From positions 53,180,608-53,244,607 of the forward strand of contig QVOM02000126.1 of assembly GCA_003586115.2 (NCBI GenBank): a DNA stretch of 64,000 bases, written 5' to 3'. Origin of the DNA: Salvator merianae (lineage: Eukaryota; Chordata; Lepidosauria; Squamata; Teiidae). Positions 46,345-58,222 of this stretch are shown here, piece after piece. Position 1 is the first letter of the stretch, and each line of letters begins with the position of its first letter. The position numbers and the translations under genes were made by a program. A model generated the notes under the pieces. The model did no database searches. It saw only the letters and a list, made by a program, of their open reading frames with translations, and was not told where the DNA came from.

Positions 46345-46740
46345 ATAGTCCTGTTTAGATCCTGTCAGTGCTTCTCCCTGTCCCTGCCAGATAGCAGGGC
46401 AAAACTGCAAGGCAAGCCTGAGACGTGTCTGGTGCTTGTTCTTTGATGCATCCGATGGCATGAAACACACAGAACTGTACATGTGCCTGCCCCCACACAT
46501 GCACAGTAGCTATTTGCAGCTGGGTTTTGTCCAATCAGCATTTCCCAGAGGAAGAATCCTGGGAGCAAACACCAAACAAGGTAAGAAATATCACTATGTG
46601 AGACAATCCAGGTTCAGAGTTCTTTTTTCCACAATTGCGATAATCCCAAAATTTCATCTCTGTATCTTGGAACTACGTTGGGATTGCGTGTCGTAATCCC
46701 AATATAGCGCCTGGATAATCTAGGGTCGTGGACCCTGTCA
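46345..46740 (+). mobile_element. Interspersed repeat, same family as 62800-63190
   Basis: CTGTCCCTGCCAGATAGCAG then GGCAAAACTG matches CTGTCCCTGCCAGATGGCAG then GGCAAAATCT at 62.8 kb. Shared phrases follow in order: CAGGTTCAGAGTTCTTTTTT against CAGGTTCAGAATTCTTTATC, and CTACGTTGGGATTG against CTATGTTGGGATTG with CCCAATAT after it. I see no clear terminal repeats. It is probably a non-autonomous DNA element. Confidence 0.6.
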
Positions 46741-47655
46741 GATTGTAGCCTGTGTACTATACAAATATTTACTGTGCTTGCATGTCTGGGTCTCAAGACA
46801 TCTGGATGTACAGACAGGATTCAAACATAGTTATGATAATCTTTTGGTCATACATGGAAAAAAATACAGTAATCCACTGTAACCCTTGAGGCAATACCCC
46901 ATATTCCACACATTCAAAATGGTGAGATTCACCCTGTTCTATGTGTCACATTCAATCACAGCTCCCCTTGTCAGATATACAAATAATAGTGGGGAAGGGA
47001 ATATCATACTGTCTTGAAAAAGACTATGAAGAAGGCTTTTGACTTCTGTTGGAGTGAGTCAGAAAACTACTGGATATTCAAATCTGTATATTTTTTTTCA
47101 AAATTCAAAAATGCAAAGTTGCAATGATTTTTTATCCAATCTCCTACTGCCTGTAAACATCAGATCCAGTGCTTTCAAACCACATTAAGAGAATTCAAAC
47201 ACATACTTGCAGTATATAACTGCCTGCAAAGATGATCATATTCATGTTTGAATCCTGCCAATACAGCCAGATGACTTGAGACCCAGACATTCAAGCACAG
47301 AAAACATATGAATAGATTAGCATTTGTGGATTCCTACATAATCAAATTCCCTTCAATATTCAAATTCTACCTTGTAAGAAACAATCCATCTATTCAGCAG
47401 TGAAGGTTCATGCAAGGTGCACTGGAGATGCTAAATGGCAACACACCATTAGATTTTTATCTCCATAAACTGTGGCAAACAAGGCTTTGATCTAATAAAT
47501 ATTAATAGACTGTACTCTACTCCCACAGTGTAACCACCTTACACAATGACACATTGACAAGTTTGCACCTCTATTCACACATAATGCCTTAATGACCATC
47601 ATTATATTGAACTTGTCACCTCATCACCCACCTGTCTTTTTGCAATTCACACAGA
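46741..47655. other. Unassigned AT-rich stretch
   Basis: No gene or classified repeat is seen. A T-rich run lies near 47089-47099. Confidence 0.4.
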
Positions 47656-47795
47656 CCTCACTCCATGCATCTGATGAAATAGGCTTAGTCTATGAAAGCT
47701 CATGCTACCACCTTCTTTCTTTCTGTTAGTCTCTAAGGTGCTACTAACCCTTGCTTATTGATCCAGACTAATACTGCTACGGCTCTGAATTCCAC
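47656..47795 (+). mobile_element. 3' end of a widespread vertebrate repeat, family not assigned
   Basis: CATGCATCTGATGAAATAGG, then TATGAAAGCTCATGCTACCA, GTTAGTCTCTAAGGTGCTAC and ATCCAGACTAATACTGCTAC are phrases I recognise from a common reptile repeat 3' end (GATGAAGTGGG...GTCTCTAAGGTGCCAC...CAGACTAACACGGCTAC). I cannot place it in a superfamily with confidence. Confidence 0.6.
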
Positions 47796-47849
47796 CTTAC
47801 ACAATACAATTGCCAGGATTCTACAGAGTACTGCAGATGGATGAAGCCT

Positions 47850-48165
47850 TATTCTATGGAATTTATTACCAGATGCGGTGGTGACAGCAACCAGCCTAGA
47901 TAGCTTTAAGAAAGGATTGGACAGATTCATGGAGGTCAGGTGTATCAATGGCTACTAGAATGGATGCCTAGGTTCTGCCTCCAGGTTGGAAAGACAGGCA
48001 GGATGCCTCTAAAGGCCATTTGCAGGAAGTCAAGAAGGTTTTCTCTTTTTAGTCAGCTAATGCCCAGAAGCAATTGGTGGGCCACTGTGTGAAACAGAAT
48101 GCTGGACTAGATGGGCTGTGGCCTGATCCAGCAAGGCTCCTCTTAAGTTCTTATGTTCTTAAGCA
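47850..48165 (+). mobile_element. LINE 3' end fragment (CR1/L2-like)
   Basis: TATGGAATTTATTACCAGAT, then AGCCTAGATAGCTTTAAGAA (SLDSFKK motif), ACTAGATGGGCTGTGGCCTG and a terminal TTCTTATGTTCTTA. It is the best-preserved plus-strand example of the 3' end also seen at 2.7, 12.1, 19.4 and 55 kb. It is truncated at its 5' side immediately after the preceding repeat. Confidence 0.88.
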
Positions 48166-49839
48166 GTAAATATGGGTGTACACAGAACACTTTTTCATTA
48201 TTCAAACATTCTGCTTCACTGGGTCAGCTATTCTGACTGAACGCTTGGAAGTTCAGAACGTTCTTCTTTCAAGGAGCAACAGGAACTCATTTTGTGTCAT
48301 CTGTTCCGGATGGGGATAGGGGATCAAAGGAACCCAAAAAAAGTTTTTCCTCACCATTATGACAGAAAAAGAACAGTGCTGCTGAAAGGGGGCAGTGTAA
48401 CAGAGAAAGGTTCTTTTCTATCAGCTGATCTGTGGGGGTCTCCCTCCATTGCTGACCAATCAGCTAAATGGTAGGGGAACAAGGAAGAGAGACCATGAAG
48501 AGAGTGCATCCAATTCTTCCCATCAGCTCCAGCCAAACATGCTGACCAACAGGGGCTCCTCTTTCTTTCCCTTTTTGGCAGTAAGATTTTCACTCCTCCT
48601 ATGGTTAAAGAGGGGCTTATACTCACAAATCGAATACCCACTCCCATTTACGTTAGAGGCAGTAATTGTTTTGTTACATCAAAAGTAAAACAGGAATCTT
48701 TGATTTCCTTTCAGTGCCCAAAACAGCTGATTGTCAGATGAGGGGTAGCAGAAGACCAACAGAAAAAGAAAAATCCTCCCCTTCTTGCCACAGCTCCTGC
48801 TAAGTTCTCCTCAGCAATCAGCTGCTTTTCAAGGAGACTGTAGCCTCCATGAAAGAATTGGGTTCCTTTTGCTGCAACTGAAAACAAACCCCTTTTTGAA
48901 GGAAGGTTTTGTCTGAGTTTGGAACAAGAACATCCTGTTTGGAGCACTCCAGTTCCAAACATTTTGCACATCCCTTGTAGTAAAGCCCTTTTTAGACTGT
49001 ATCACAAATGTTTTAAAATAAATGATTGCATTCAGTTGATAGGTTAGGAATAAATTAAAACATAAATAAGTCTAGACATCATCAAGCATGATTATTTCTT
49101 TCTTTTACACAGCAACTGCATTTATACTTGCACAATCAGATGCACACCATCAAGAAATGCCTGAACTGATAGTCTTTAAAAACAATGTCATTCATTTTTT
49201 ATGGCACTTGATAACATAATGGGGAGTCAAAATTGATTTCTGGAATAAAAAAACAACAAAGGTAATATGTATGTACTTTACTTGACAGAGTACTAAAAAG
49301 CCATCCCAGAAAGAGTAAACATAAAATATGGAAGGAAAACCCCCACAACTACTAGAATTAGAAATCTTTAACCTCAGAGAAGCACACTAAACATAAAACC
49401 AATATTGAGCTCTATATTTTTTAAAAAATAAAGGTGTTTTGTGCCCAGGAAAAAAGTTATAAATGAACAATCCAGCTTTATGTCCTTGCCCTTATCTCAG
49501 GCATAATAAATGTGAAAATAATCTTCATGACAGGAGGTGGCATATATTCTTGCAAAATGAACTTCTGCCATTACCTCAGAATCAATATAATTCTTTTTTC
49601 TTTTAAAGTGAATATAACACCACATATTGACTCTGTATTTTGAGTACAACGCATTTTGGGCCTGTGTAACAAAACTGGAGGGAAGAAAAAAAGAGCTCTG
49701 CAACTCTAAGTGGGTTGCTATAGCTTAGTCCTGGAGATCTGGGTCATATCACAATTCTGTTTTTCCTATAAGTATAGAAGGAGAATGTGATACCCACAAG
49801 TATAAATGTACCACAATTATTTAATGAAATGATTTATTG
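48166..49839. other. Unassigned stretch
   Basis: No gene or classified repeat is recognised. GC content is a little higher at 48240-48990, possibly old element debris. Frames 48357-48647, 48449-48688 and 48711-48971 show no domain. Confidence 0.4.
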
Positions 49840-49960
49840 TTGTTGTTGTTTTTACTTTATGCCCTACCTTTCACCTGGAGGTCTCATGCAAGATCACCTA
49901 AAACTTTAAAATCAATTAGAAACTAGCTTAAACAATTAGCACACAAGACCCTTCCCTCTC
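49840..49960 (-). mobile_element. LINE 3' tail fragment
   Basis: A TTG-rich start (TTGTTGTTGTTGTTTTTACT) followed by ATGCCCTACCTTTCACCTGG then AGGTCTCATGCAAGATC is, on the minus strand, a 3' tail of the type that ends ...GGTAGGGCATAAA. It is partial and diverged. Confidence 0.5.
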
Positions 49961-50094
49961 CCTAAAATAGAAGCAATATATGGCACAAGGCTGCAATGTC
50001 AGGTCACGTGCATGTTAACTTTAAACAAATAACGATGATTAAATAAGTCAACCTCTACATGAACCGTGTTTACACAGATCAAGTTCTCCTACGT

Positions 50095-50700
50095 TGCTTT
50101 TTATTTTATTTATTATTTATTATTTCAATTTCTACCCTGCCCGAGGGGTCCCAGGGCAGCTTACAAAAACATACAAAAAACTATTGCAATAAAAACACCA
50201 TACAAAGCATACAAAACTATTACAATCAAAATACCATAAAAACATTATAAAAACATCACTAAAATAATTCATAGCCCCCACCCCAAAACCACCCTCACCC
50301 AACAATACAACAGTTCAGCAGCAATGAGGGGGCATCTCAGAAGGTCAAGGACCATATGCCTGGACAAAGAGAAAGGTCTTTACTAGGTGCCGAAACCCAA
50401 GCAGGGATGGTGCCTAGTGAATCTCAGTAGGGAGGCTGTTCCACAACCTGGGGGCAGCCACAGAGAAAGTCCTCCCCCTCACCCACCCCCTGCACTAATG
50501 CAGGGGAAGGGACCACTAGGAGAGACTCCCCCTGTGACCTCAGCATATGGGCAGGCACACATGGGTGGAGGCGCTCCTTCAGGTAAGTAGGGCACAAACA
50601 GTTTAGGGCTTTATAGACCAAAGTCAACACCTTGAATTGAGCCTGGAAACGTATCAGGAGCCCATGAAGACTTTTCAGAACTTTTTTTGTCCCCTTTCCA
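50095..50700 (-). mobile_element. LINE 3' region with C-terminal RT tail (L2/CR1-like)
   Basis: The minus frame 50424-50711 reads RFQAQFKVLTLVYKALNCLC, PTYLKERLHPCVPA, LRSQGESLLVVPSPA and FLCGCPQVVEQPPY. This is the conserved C-terminal stretch of this LINE group, with decay at the LWN-type site. The 3' untranslated tail continues to about 50095, ending in TTATTTATTATTTATTATTT on plus. It is homologous to the fragment at 1-215. A dead copy. Confidence 0.87.
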
Positions 50701-53404
50701 TTTTTGTGCATAGATAATTCTAGCTGCAGTCATCATATTTTGAAATATTTTTTCTTTCCTCTGCAGAAAAACAAACCACCAAAATCCAGTGGCAATCCTG
50801 GCACTGCATCTAAACCACCTGTTCTAGTCTCTCTCTCCCAAATCAGGACCAGAAAAGCCAAACACAAATCTGTACCATTGTACACCAGGGTAAAAATCAA
50901 TCTTCTTAGCAGTTGGAAGCAGCAGCAGGAAAAAAAACAAAACAAAACAGGAGTTCGGAATAATCCAAAAGGCAGCTCTTTAGAGAAACAGAAGCAATGA
51001 GCAACAATTCCATGTAGATCAACAATCACTGAATCCGGGAGAGAAGACTGGCCAGCATATCTGATGAAGGAAAGGGGCTGAGGACAGAGGAAACCAAGAC
51101 ATAAGGAGAGGGAAGTATGTAGATACAGCATGAATAATTTGCCTGAGCACTTAACATCCTGGAAAGGAAGCACAGAAGAGAAACAAGAGCACAGATGTTA
51201 CTTATAGTATAGAGGACAGGAGAAAAAGGACTCTTCTTCAGGATGTATCCTACATTAGGAGATTGCACTTGGCACCAGAAAATCAGAGTTGCTTATGCTG
51301 CTCCTTACAAATTATGGAGGATCAGACATCCTGGCTCTGGAACAATTAGATTTCTCTTGTCAAAGAGCACACAAGAAAAAGGCTGTTCTTTGGAGAACAA
51401 GAATGGACTGTTTCTGCATAGGGATCACACAGTGCATATAGGTGAACATCTTTGAACGAAAGATCCACAGGGCCCTAGTGTGCAATGTCATGGGAGAAAA
51501 ATCAATGGAAAGTTTGCGGGAATGGCAGGAAATCAAGAAAAATATAGTAAACAAAGACACAAAAATAAATCTTCTATGTTCCTAAAAAAATATGCTATGC
51601 AATAAAAAGATCTCCAAAAACAAAGGAGTATTTAAAGGGGGTTCAGGGTTTGGTTCCCTCTCATTCAATCAATGATAAATGTAAAACATTTGAAGGCTGC
51701 ACATTAAGGGAAGAGCTTAATGAATGCACAGTTATGAAATGTTTATCACTGTTGTTGTTTTTTCAGAGCACTGTGCAGAGAGCTATCCATCTAAAGCTCT
51801 AGGATGGTAATCAACAGCTGCACCCCAGTGGCTGGATTCTCAAAGGTATTTAGTAGAAAGGAAGGCATCTGTGTATTCTGGAGCAGAAGAAGTCATACTC
51901 CCTTCTATGAATGAAGTATAACCAGAATACCTTTGGTTATTTTGAATAACTGTGTAATCCTTCATGTGCTTACTCAGGTATCAAGACAGCCCAAATTTCA
52001 CCCTAGTCTACCTTTTCAGATAAAAACTTTGGCAACTGCTTGGACAGCAGAGGTCACAGGTGCAATCCCAGTATATCTCTGGAGGAAGGCAATGCTACAA
52101 CAACAGTTTTGCATGTTTCAAGAAATCCGCATGGATGAACCTTTGTAGTCACCAGGACTGAACCTCAGCTCAGTGGTACCAAACAATGACCACAACAACG
52201 GAACCCAAGTCTCCTTCCAAATGGAAGAGATTGCATTTTCCCCTGCATTACACTTAAAATAAGAAATAGGGGAAGCAGGATCCGGCAGACTATTTCTACC
52301 CCCATTGTCTCCATGCTCAGCTCTGCAAGTACAGAAATTAAGAGCATAAACTTTTCCCCAATACTCGGTTTGGGGCTTTAGGAAAGAGAGATAGGATGAA
52401 GCTTCGGAAGGCCAGTGACATCAAATTCCTCCTTCAACTGATACCTGGGTAGCCATTCCAGCTTTGGGTTGCAGAAGAGGAAGAGATGATGGAACAGTCT
52501 TTCCATTTCACCCACAACAATGTTTCCTCACCTCTGTCTGCTCAATCCCCTTCAATTTGTATGTCAACCTGACAGCATGAAATTGTCCAATTCACTAGAG
52601 CCTCCTATAATACACAAGTTCCATTCCAGTAAAACAGTGCTTAATAAGAAAACATATTATGGGAGCAGTAGACTTCAACATAAATCTTGGAGCTAGGGGA
52701 ACTGCAGCAAAAATGTCTACAAACTCACACTATGGTTGACTGGCTCTGTTCAAAATTACATTGACTTCAATGGGGAACAGTGCCCAATACAAACCAGTGG
52801 CAGAAAGAAACTTGGAATGAAAGAAGTACAAGCACAGCCCCCCACCCCAGACAGCATATACACAAATTCCATGTTTGAAACCTTCACCACACAGATGCCA
52901 GCCAAGATGCCTTCAGCACCCCAGGCAAGGGTTTTTCACAGTCTTCAATGCTTAACAGACTGATGTTACACAAGATGCTAATCTCTACACACATTCTCCT
53001 TATTTCATTCTACAAATTGTTAAATGCTGTTAGCATTTTTGCTGTTCACTCCCTGCCTTGTGACTCTTTGTTCCAACCCTTTACCTGCTGTTCCCGGCTA
53101 TAGACTCAGCACTGACTCAAACCACGAATCTGGACTCTGCTCTATTTGGCTTAAGAAGTACATGGCTTTCTAATCCAGCATCTGGAGATTCCACCTGATG
53201 ACATTATGGGATTTTCAGGAAGACACCCATGAATATTGTGGAGACCACTAGAGAGACTACTTATAAAATGAAATGAGGAGCATGGAACTCACCCAAATCT
53301 GTAAGCCAGGACGTGACTAATAGGAAAAATGGTACCAGAGAACTTGGTGAAGGGAACAGCCAGATTACTTCTAAACGAGCCTTCCATTATAAGACATGGC
53401 ATGT
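50701..53404. other. Unassigned stretch
   Basis: A 146-codon minus frame (50733-51173) and a 98-codon plus frame (50704-51000) overlap here. I recognise no domain in either, and base composition is not gene-like. No gene or classified repeat is called. Confidence 0.4.
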
Positions 53405-53472
53405 TGCTTCCCTTCCCTTCCCTTCCCCTCCCTTCCCTTCCCTTCCCTTCCTTCTTCCCTTCCCTTCCCTTC
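53405..53472. repeat. (TTCCC)n microsatellite
   Basis: About a dozen TTCCC units with two imperfect ones, all pyrimidine on plus. Confidence 0.95.
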
Positions 53473-53720
53473 GAGAACTGCAGTTGTACTTGGCATGGAG
53501 AAGAAGGAGGAGGACCTGTGTTGCTGCTCTGCCCTTCCCTCCCCGAGGTTTAAAAACTGTGGCTGCATTCAGTGTGGAGAAGAAAGGAAGAAAATTTACA
53601 AATTCCTGCCCTGCCCTGCCCTGCCTTCCCCAAAGTTTGAGGACTATAACTGCTCTCAGCTTGGAGAAGGAAGACCTGGCACTGTTGCTTCTATTTTCCC
53701 CTTCCCCCAAGACTGTGTGT
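53473..53720. repeat. Three diverged tandem copies of an ~83-bp unit
   Basis: Units begin near 53473 (GAACTGCAGTTGTACTTGGC), 53556 (AAACTGTGGCTGCATTCAGT) and 53640 (GAGGACTATAACTGCTCTCA). Each continues with TGGAGAAG and a pyrimidine-rich end (CCTTCCC.../CCCTGCC.../CCCCTTCCCCC). The frames across it (113-149 codons on both strands) are repeat artefacts, although plus frame 1 shows LRELQLY / LKTVAAF / LRTITAL at matching unit positions. Confidence 0.8.
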
Positions 53721-53880
53721 ACTTTCATAACATTTTATTTTGTATTGTACATAATTTTATAATGTATTATCTATTTTAATGTATTATGTATAATTTTGTA
53801 TTGTATATTTCTGCTTGTTTTAAACAACCTTGAGCAATTTTGTTGGAAAGACAGTACACAAACAGAATGGAATGAAATTC
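53721..53880 (+). mobile_element. Retroelement 3' tail
   Basis: TAAACAACCTTGAGCAATTT then TGTTGGAAAGACAGTACACA resembles the common squamate retroelement ending (CCTTGAGCAATTT...GGAAAGGCGGTATATAAAT). It may share an origin with the tandem units upstream. The family is not assigned. Confidence 0.5.
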
Positions 53881-54620
53881 ATTCACGAGTTTTTCAAAGA
53901 CTTCAGTGCTGAACAAATGAAAACCCTCCCAGATGAAAACCTTCAGATATTTAAAGCTACTTTAGGACCCTTTAAGAGACTTAAGAATGGGATAAAATAC
54001 AGAAGATAGTCATTCTTACACGTTTCTTAATCAACACAAACCAGATGAACATACAGTTTCAATCAAGTCTCCTGAAGGGGAAATGGTGGTTATATCTATT
54101 CTTCCTTCAAAAGTACACAAAACTAAAGGGGAAAGTAATATTTTTCCACTTTCTCTCTTAGTTCTTTCATTTTTCAAGGCTTGGCATAGTAATGAGGTAA
54201 CAAGAAGAAAAGGGGAGGACTGGGGAAAGAGAAAAGGAACAATGAAGAAGAAACACTTGGGTCATATTATGTTTGGGGTTCAAACAAATGTCAAAACAGC
54301 ATGAGCTGATTATCAAAAGCTTTATTCTTTACAGGCTAAGAGCAACAAGATATGAACATGAAGACAGACATCAACCAGAGCAAGGAGTCGTCTTCTATGC
54401 TACACATACATAGCCTATTGCTCATAAATAAACCAACACAAGTAAACCCACACAGCAGGTCAGCAATAAAACCCAGAATTGAGAACATGGCTATACATCA
54501 GTTTCATCAGAAGACTGTATGCTTAAAAAATGCATAAGGTTTAATTCAGCAGTGTTTTCTGTGGGAGTCTATATAAAATGATGCTAGTTCAAGGGGAGTC
54601 CTTTTGATTTATAGGTCCAA
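53881..54620. other. Unassigned stretch
   Basis: No gene or classified repeat is seen. Confidence 0.35.
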
Positions 54621-55620
54621 AAGGGAACATAAGAGAAGCCCTGCTGGATCTGGTCATAGCCACTGGCGTAGCAAGGGGGGGGCGCGGGTGGCGGTGCGCA
54701 CTGGGTGGCGCCTTGTTGGGGGCGGCGCCCGCCTTTGACTTGGGCCCTCCCGCCCGCCCTGCGTCCGGTTTGCCTTTAGTCGGCTTACCGGTACGCTCGC
54801 TCACCTCGCTCGCCCCGCCCGCCGCTCGCTCACCTCGCTCGCCCCGCCCACCGCTCGCTCGCCGTGCCTGCTGGCGTGCACGCGCGCGGCCATCATCACG
54901 GCGAGTAGGCAGCTGGAGGGCGGGGCGTCCTGCAGGGCGGGGCGCCCTGCTCGGCTTCCGCCGTTTGGTCCGCCCCGGGCGGCGGATCTTGTAGCTACAC
55001 CACTGGTCATAGCCCATTTAGTCCAGTATCCTGTCTTGCACAGAGCCCTACCCTTTGTTTCTGGGCATCTCAAGCACAAGACAAGGATAAAACCCTCACC
55101 TCATCTGCTCTCAACTCCCTGCAAATGGTCTTTAGAGGCATCCTGCCTGTCTCTCCAAAGCCATCCAGGCTGACAGCTGTCACCACCTTATCTGATAATT
55201 AATTTTATACATCATTGATCCTCTGGGTGAAAAAATACTTCCCCTTGTCAGTCCTAACTTTCCTGTCTATTAGCTTCATGGAGTGACCCCTGGTTCTAGT
55301 ATTGTGAGACTAAGAAAATATATATTTTTTTCAGTTCACCTTTTTCCACATCATGATTTTATAAACTTCAGTCAGGTGCCCCCTTAAATGTTTTTCAAAG
55401 CCGAATAGGCCGAAACACTGCAGCCCTGGTCTCGTAAAGCAGATGTCTCAGCCCCCTGATAATTCTGGTTGCCCTTTTCTGCACTTTTTCCAGTTCCACC
55501 ATATTTATTCTGATGTGTAGTGACCAGAATTGCACACAAGAATCCAAGGTGGCCTCATCATAGATTTATAAAGAGGTACAATGATGTTTGCAGGTTTAGT
55601 TTCTCAATTACCCCTAACAC
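54621..55620 (-). mobile_element. LINE 3' region (CR1/L2-like), split by a hAT insertion
   Basis: The 3' terminus starts at about 54623 (AGGGAACATAAGAGAAGCCC then TGCTGGATCTGGTCATAG). It resumes after the insertion at 55014 with CCATTTAGTCCAGTATCCTG. It continues through CAGGCTGACAGCTGTCACCA, CCTCTGGGTGAAAAAATACT, TTCCCCTTGTCAGTCCTAAC and on to TGACCAGAATTGCACACAAG, all phrases of the same LINE 3' part as at 2.9-3.2 kb. Stops and indels show it is inactive. It extends further into upstream sequence than the other copies. Confidence 0.87.
54653..55013. mobile_element. 345-bp GC-rich hAT element nested in a LINE, exact 8-bp duplication
   Basis: The element proper is 54661-55005, flanked by GTCATAGC at 54653-54660 and 55006-55013 (exact). 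The ends CACTGGCGTAGC and GCTACACCACTG are inverted repeats. The first 80 bp align with the 16929 element (GTGGCGCCTTGTTGGGGGCG against GTGGCGCGTTGTCTGGGGCA), so both belong to one family. The interior has a 29-bp tandem repeat (54794-54822, 54823-54851, partial third). No transposase; the 142-codon minus frame is an artefact. Confidence 0.93.
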
Positions 55621-57129
55621 TGACTTTGATTTCTCATATTGTAACTGCATACCACACAGATGCTGTCTTGGACTTAGTAGGAACCTTTCTTCTTTAAGCA
55701 TTCTAACTGAGCATCCATTCATATGCTTCCTACATGTGGGTACTTTTGCAAGAGTAGCGATTTCACAAGCACATGACAGACAAGGCAAGCCATCTAGCAT
55801 GATGGAAGACCTGGTGCCAGAGCCAGATTTTCTGTCATGCCTGTATTGCGCTTTTTCGGTGCACTATCCCAGAAGTATTGCCATGGATAGGTGCGGCAAT
55901 CTCAGTATAGTTCTGGGAACATTTAAAAACCAGATCTGGTGGCACTTTTAGTCTATTTGAAGTTCCCTATTATAACTACACTTTCCTTTTGGGATGCCTC
56001 CCTAACCACATTTTCCAAATATAGATCCTACTTGAGTTAGAAAGGCAATAGCATGATGCCAACATTAAGCTGGGTTTCTGGCCTGGTATTCTTACTCACA
56101 ATGCCTCCGTGGAAGGCTCGGAAGCTTCCAGTATTAACATAAAGGCATTTGTATATACTCGTCTAGTGCAAGCTCACTCTCATAAGACCATGTGAAGTCT
56201 CAGACTGCCCCTTATATCTTTCAGCTTGTATATTGTTGTCCAGTATCCTGTTCCACTCAGGACTGTCTGCATAATTCCAACCATGTATGTGTGGGGTTTT
56301 GTTTTGTTTTGCAGGGCTTAAGCAAAAAAAAAAAAAAAAGTGTTCAGAGTTAGTTCTGCTTATAGTGCTTTTAACACTTCAAATGAACTATTTTGCTCTG
56401 TAAGGACAACCTGTAAGAAGTTGTTGTACAAGCATGAAAATTTTGAGAGTAAACAGTTTAGCAGTGGACAAATTCTTTTGCTAGCAGCTGTCTTCTATTC
56501 ACTCTCAATCTAATCCTAACTCTTTATTCAAAATAGACATATCAACATACAATGTATCTTCTGTTACATTCCCACAGACCTACTGAATACATTTTACCAA
56601 AAGGAGGAGAAAGCTGAGTTATCAAATATTGCTTTAAATAACATGAAGCTTATTATTATTGTTGTTGTTATTTTATCACAACTAGAGTTTAGAGAAGCAA
56701 AAGAAGTATGGTATACCATAAAATATCACATATAATGTGCACAATTTTCTCTCATTTTAGTTCGCTAAAAATTGGGGTGTGCATTATGCACAAGACATAG
56801 CTTTAATTATATGAGTGTGCATTATTATGTGAGATTTTACGTCAAATATATTAAGCAAGGCTTTGGGCAATAAAACAGATTTTTAGGCACCACGAATCTG
56901 CAAACAAAAAAGCTGAAATTACTGTACATAGAAAAGCCACCTCTTTAAAACATAAAACTTAGACTTGATACTGATTGGCTAACCACTTTTGTGCAGGTGC
57001 CATAAACGATTAAGACTAATTGGGCTAATGGAATTTTCAGCGTATACTTTTTTCCTTACATTTTAATAAGAAAATAAGTTCTGAAGTCGTTTTCTGTTAT
57101 ACTTAAAACATCACTTATGGACTAATTTG
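55621..57129. other. Mostly unassigned stretch
   Basis: The first part may continue the LINE. The 143-codon plus frame 55520-55951 runs from the LINE into this stretch and has no domain. There is an A-run at 56324-56339. No gene is recognised. Confidence 0.4.
56727..56793. mobile_element. Short palindromic DNA-element remnant
   Basis: CACATATAATGTGCACAATT on the left and TTGGGGTGTGCATTATGCAC on the right are inverted around TCGCTAAAAAT. A third GTGTGCATTATTATGTGAG phrase follows near 56815. This ATAATGTGCAC/GTGCATTAT form is a familiar small DNA-transposon pattern in vertebrates. The family is not assigned. Confidence 0.5.
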
Positions 57130-58222
57130 ATCCAACAAATTATGCCTACACTTGCAGGTTTGTTTGGAGCAAAACCATGTACATTATTTTATCTTCAGTG
57201 CTAAGCTATTGTTCTGTGGCTTTCTTACCTGTTCTAGAAATGAAAGTTTGCAGATGGCTAACTTATAATTCTTTGATAAATTGGTCTGTAACTAATAATA
57301 TACATTTATTGATCTACAGACCATTGACAGAGATAGAGGAAATAATCTTAAGAATGTTTGAAGGGGTGAAAAGGTATAGGGAGTAAAATATATGGCTTAT
57401 TTCATCAGAAGAACAAAATAATGGAAAACATGCTTCAAATATGGCAGTCAGATATTAATATTACGAGGGAAAATGTTGGGCAAAAAATGGAGAAAATTAA
57501 TGATTTAAAGAATAATAGGGTACAAGAGATGGTCCTTAAAATATTTTATAGATAGTATAGGACACCAGCACAATTAGCACATATGATACCCATGATGTCA
57601 CCGCAATGCTGGCATGGGTGTGAACATAGAGGTACATACTTCCACCTCTGGTGGGAATGTGATATTATAAAATTGCTTTGGGTAGTTGTTCAGAATGAAA
57701 TTAATGACAGTTTAAATTTAAATTTGAATTTATCACCTGAACTAGTTTTTTTTGAAGTGACATCAGAGAGAATAAGTGAGGAAAAACAGTATTTATTTGC
57801 TCAAATGATATTTGCAGCATAATCAACAACTGTTTTGGGATGGAGGGAAAGTACTAAATAGACATTAGGTAATTGGAATAGGTTTTTAATGGAACAATAT
57901 AGATTTGATAAAATGCGGGAAATGAGATTTAAAAGTCAAGGTATGAAATTGCTTTCTAAAACAGAGGAAAAATGGAAAGACTTATTGTATTTTTCAATGA
58001 GACTCCAAGCACCAGATGAAATAAGAGAAGAAATAATAAGACTAACTCTTTGGTCCAGCTAAAGAGAAGGAGGAAGAAGATGGAAGAAGTAATCTAAAGT
58101 TGTCAACCAGTGTGCCTCCGGGGTAGTTTAGTAGAGTTGTGGTGGGGTAGTTATTGGGGTTTTTTTCGAAGGGTTGTTTCTTTCTTTTTCAATAAAATTT
58201 TGAAAATTAAATTATATCTTTT
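57130..58222 (+). mobile_element. L1 LINE 3' end (ORF2 C terminus)
   Basis: The plus strand at about 57530-57700 reads YRTPAQLAHM then CWHGCEHRGTYFHLWWECDI and IKLLW. This is the conserved L1 ORF2 C-terminal block (RxYRTP, CWxC/GCxxxGTxxHxWWEC). Interrupting stop codons (for example before YRTP) and a frameshift near 57822 show decay. The 3' end is AATAAAATTTTGAAAATTAA. A stretch encoding EEKWKDLLYF then LWSS closes the protein. 5' truncated. Confidence 0.88.

Noticed and set aside
50733..51173. 146-codon minus-strand frame with hydrophobic patches
   Set aside because: No recognisable domain, no promoter or splice context, and it overlaps an equally open plus frame.
53313..53779. 149-, 127- and 113-codon frames as genes
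   Set aside because: They run through a (TTCCC)n array and a triplicated unit in several frames and both strands. Low complexity explains them.
54589..55079. 142- and 92-codon GC-rich frames
   Set aside because: They fall inside the 345-bp hAT element and its LINE flanks.
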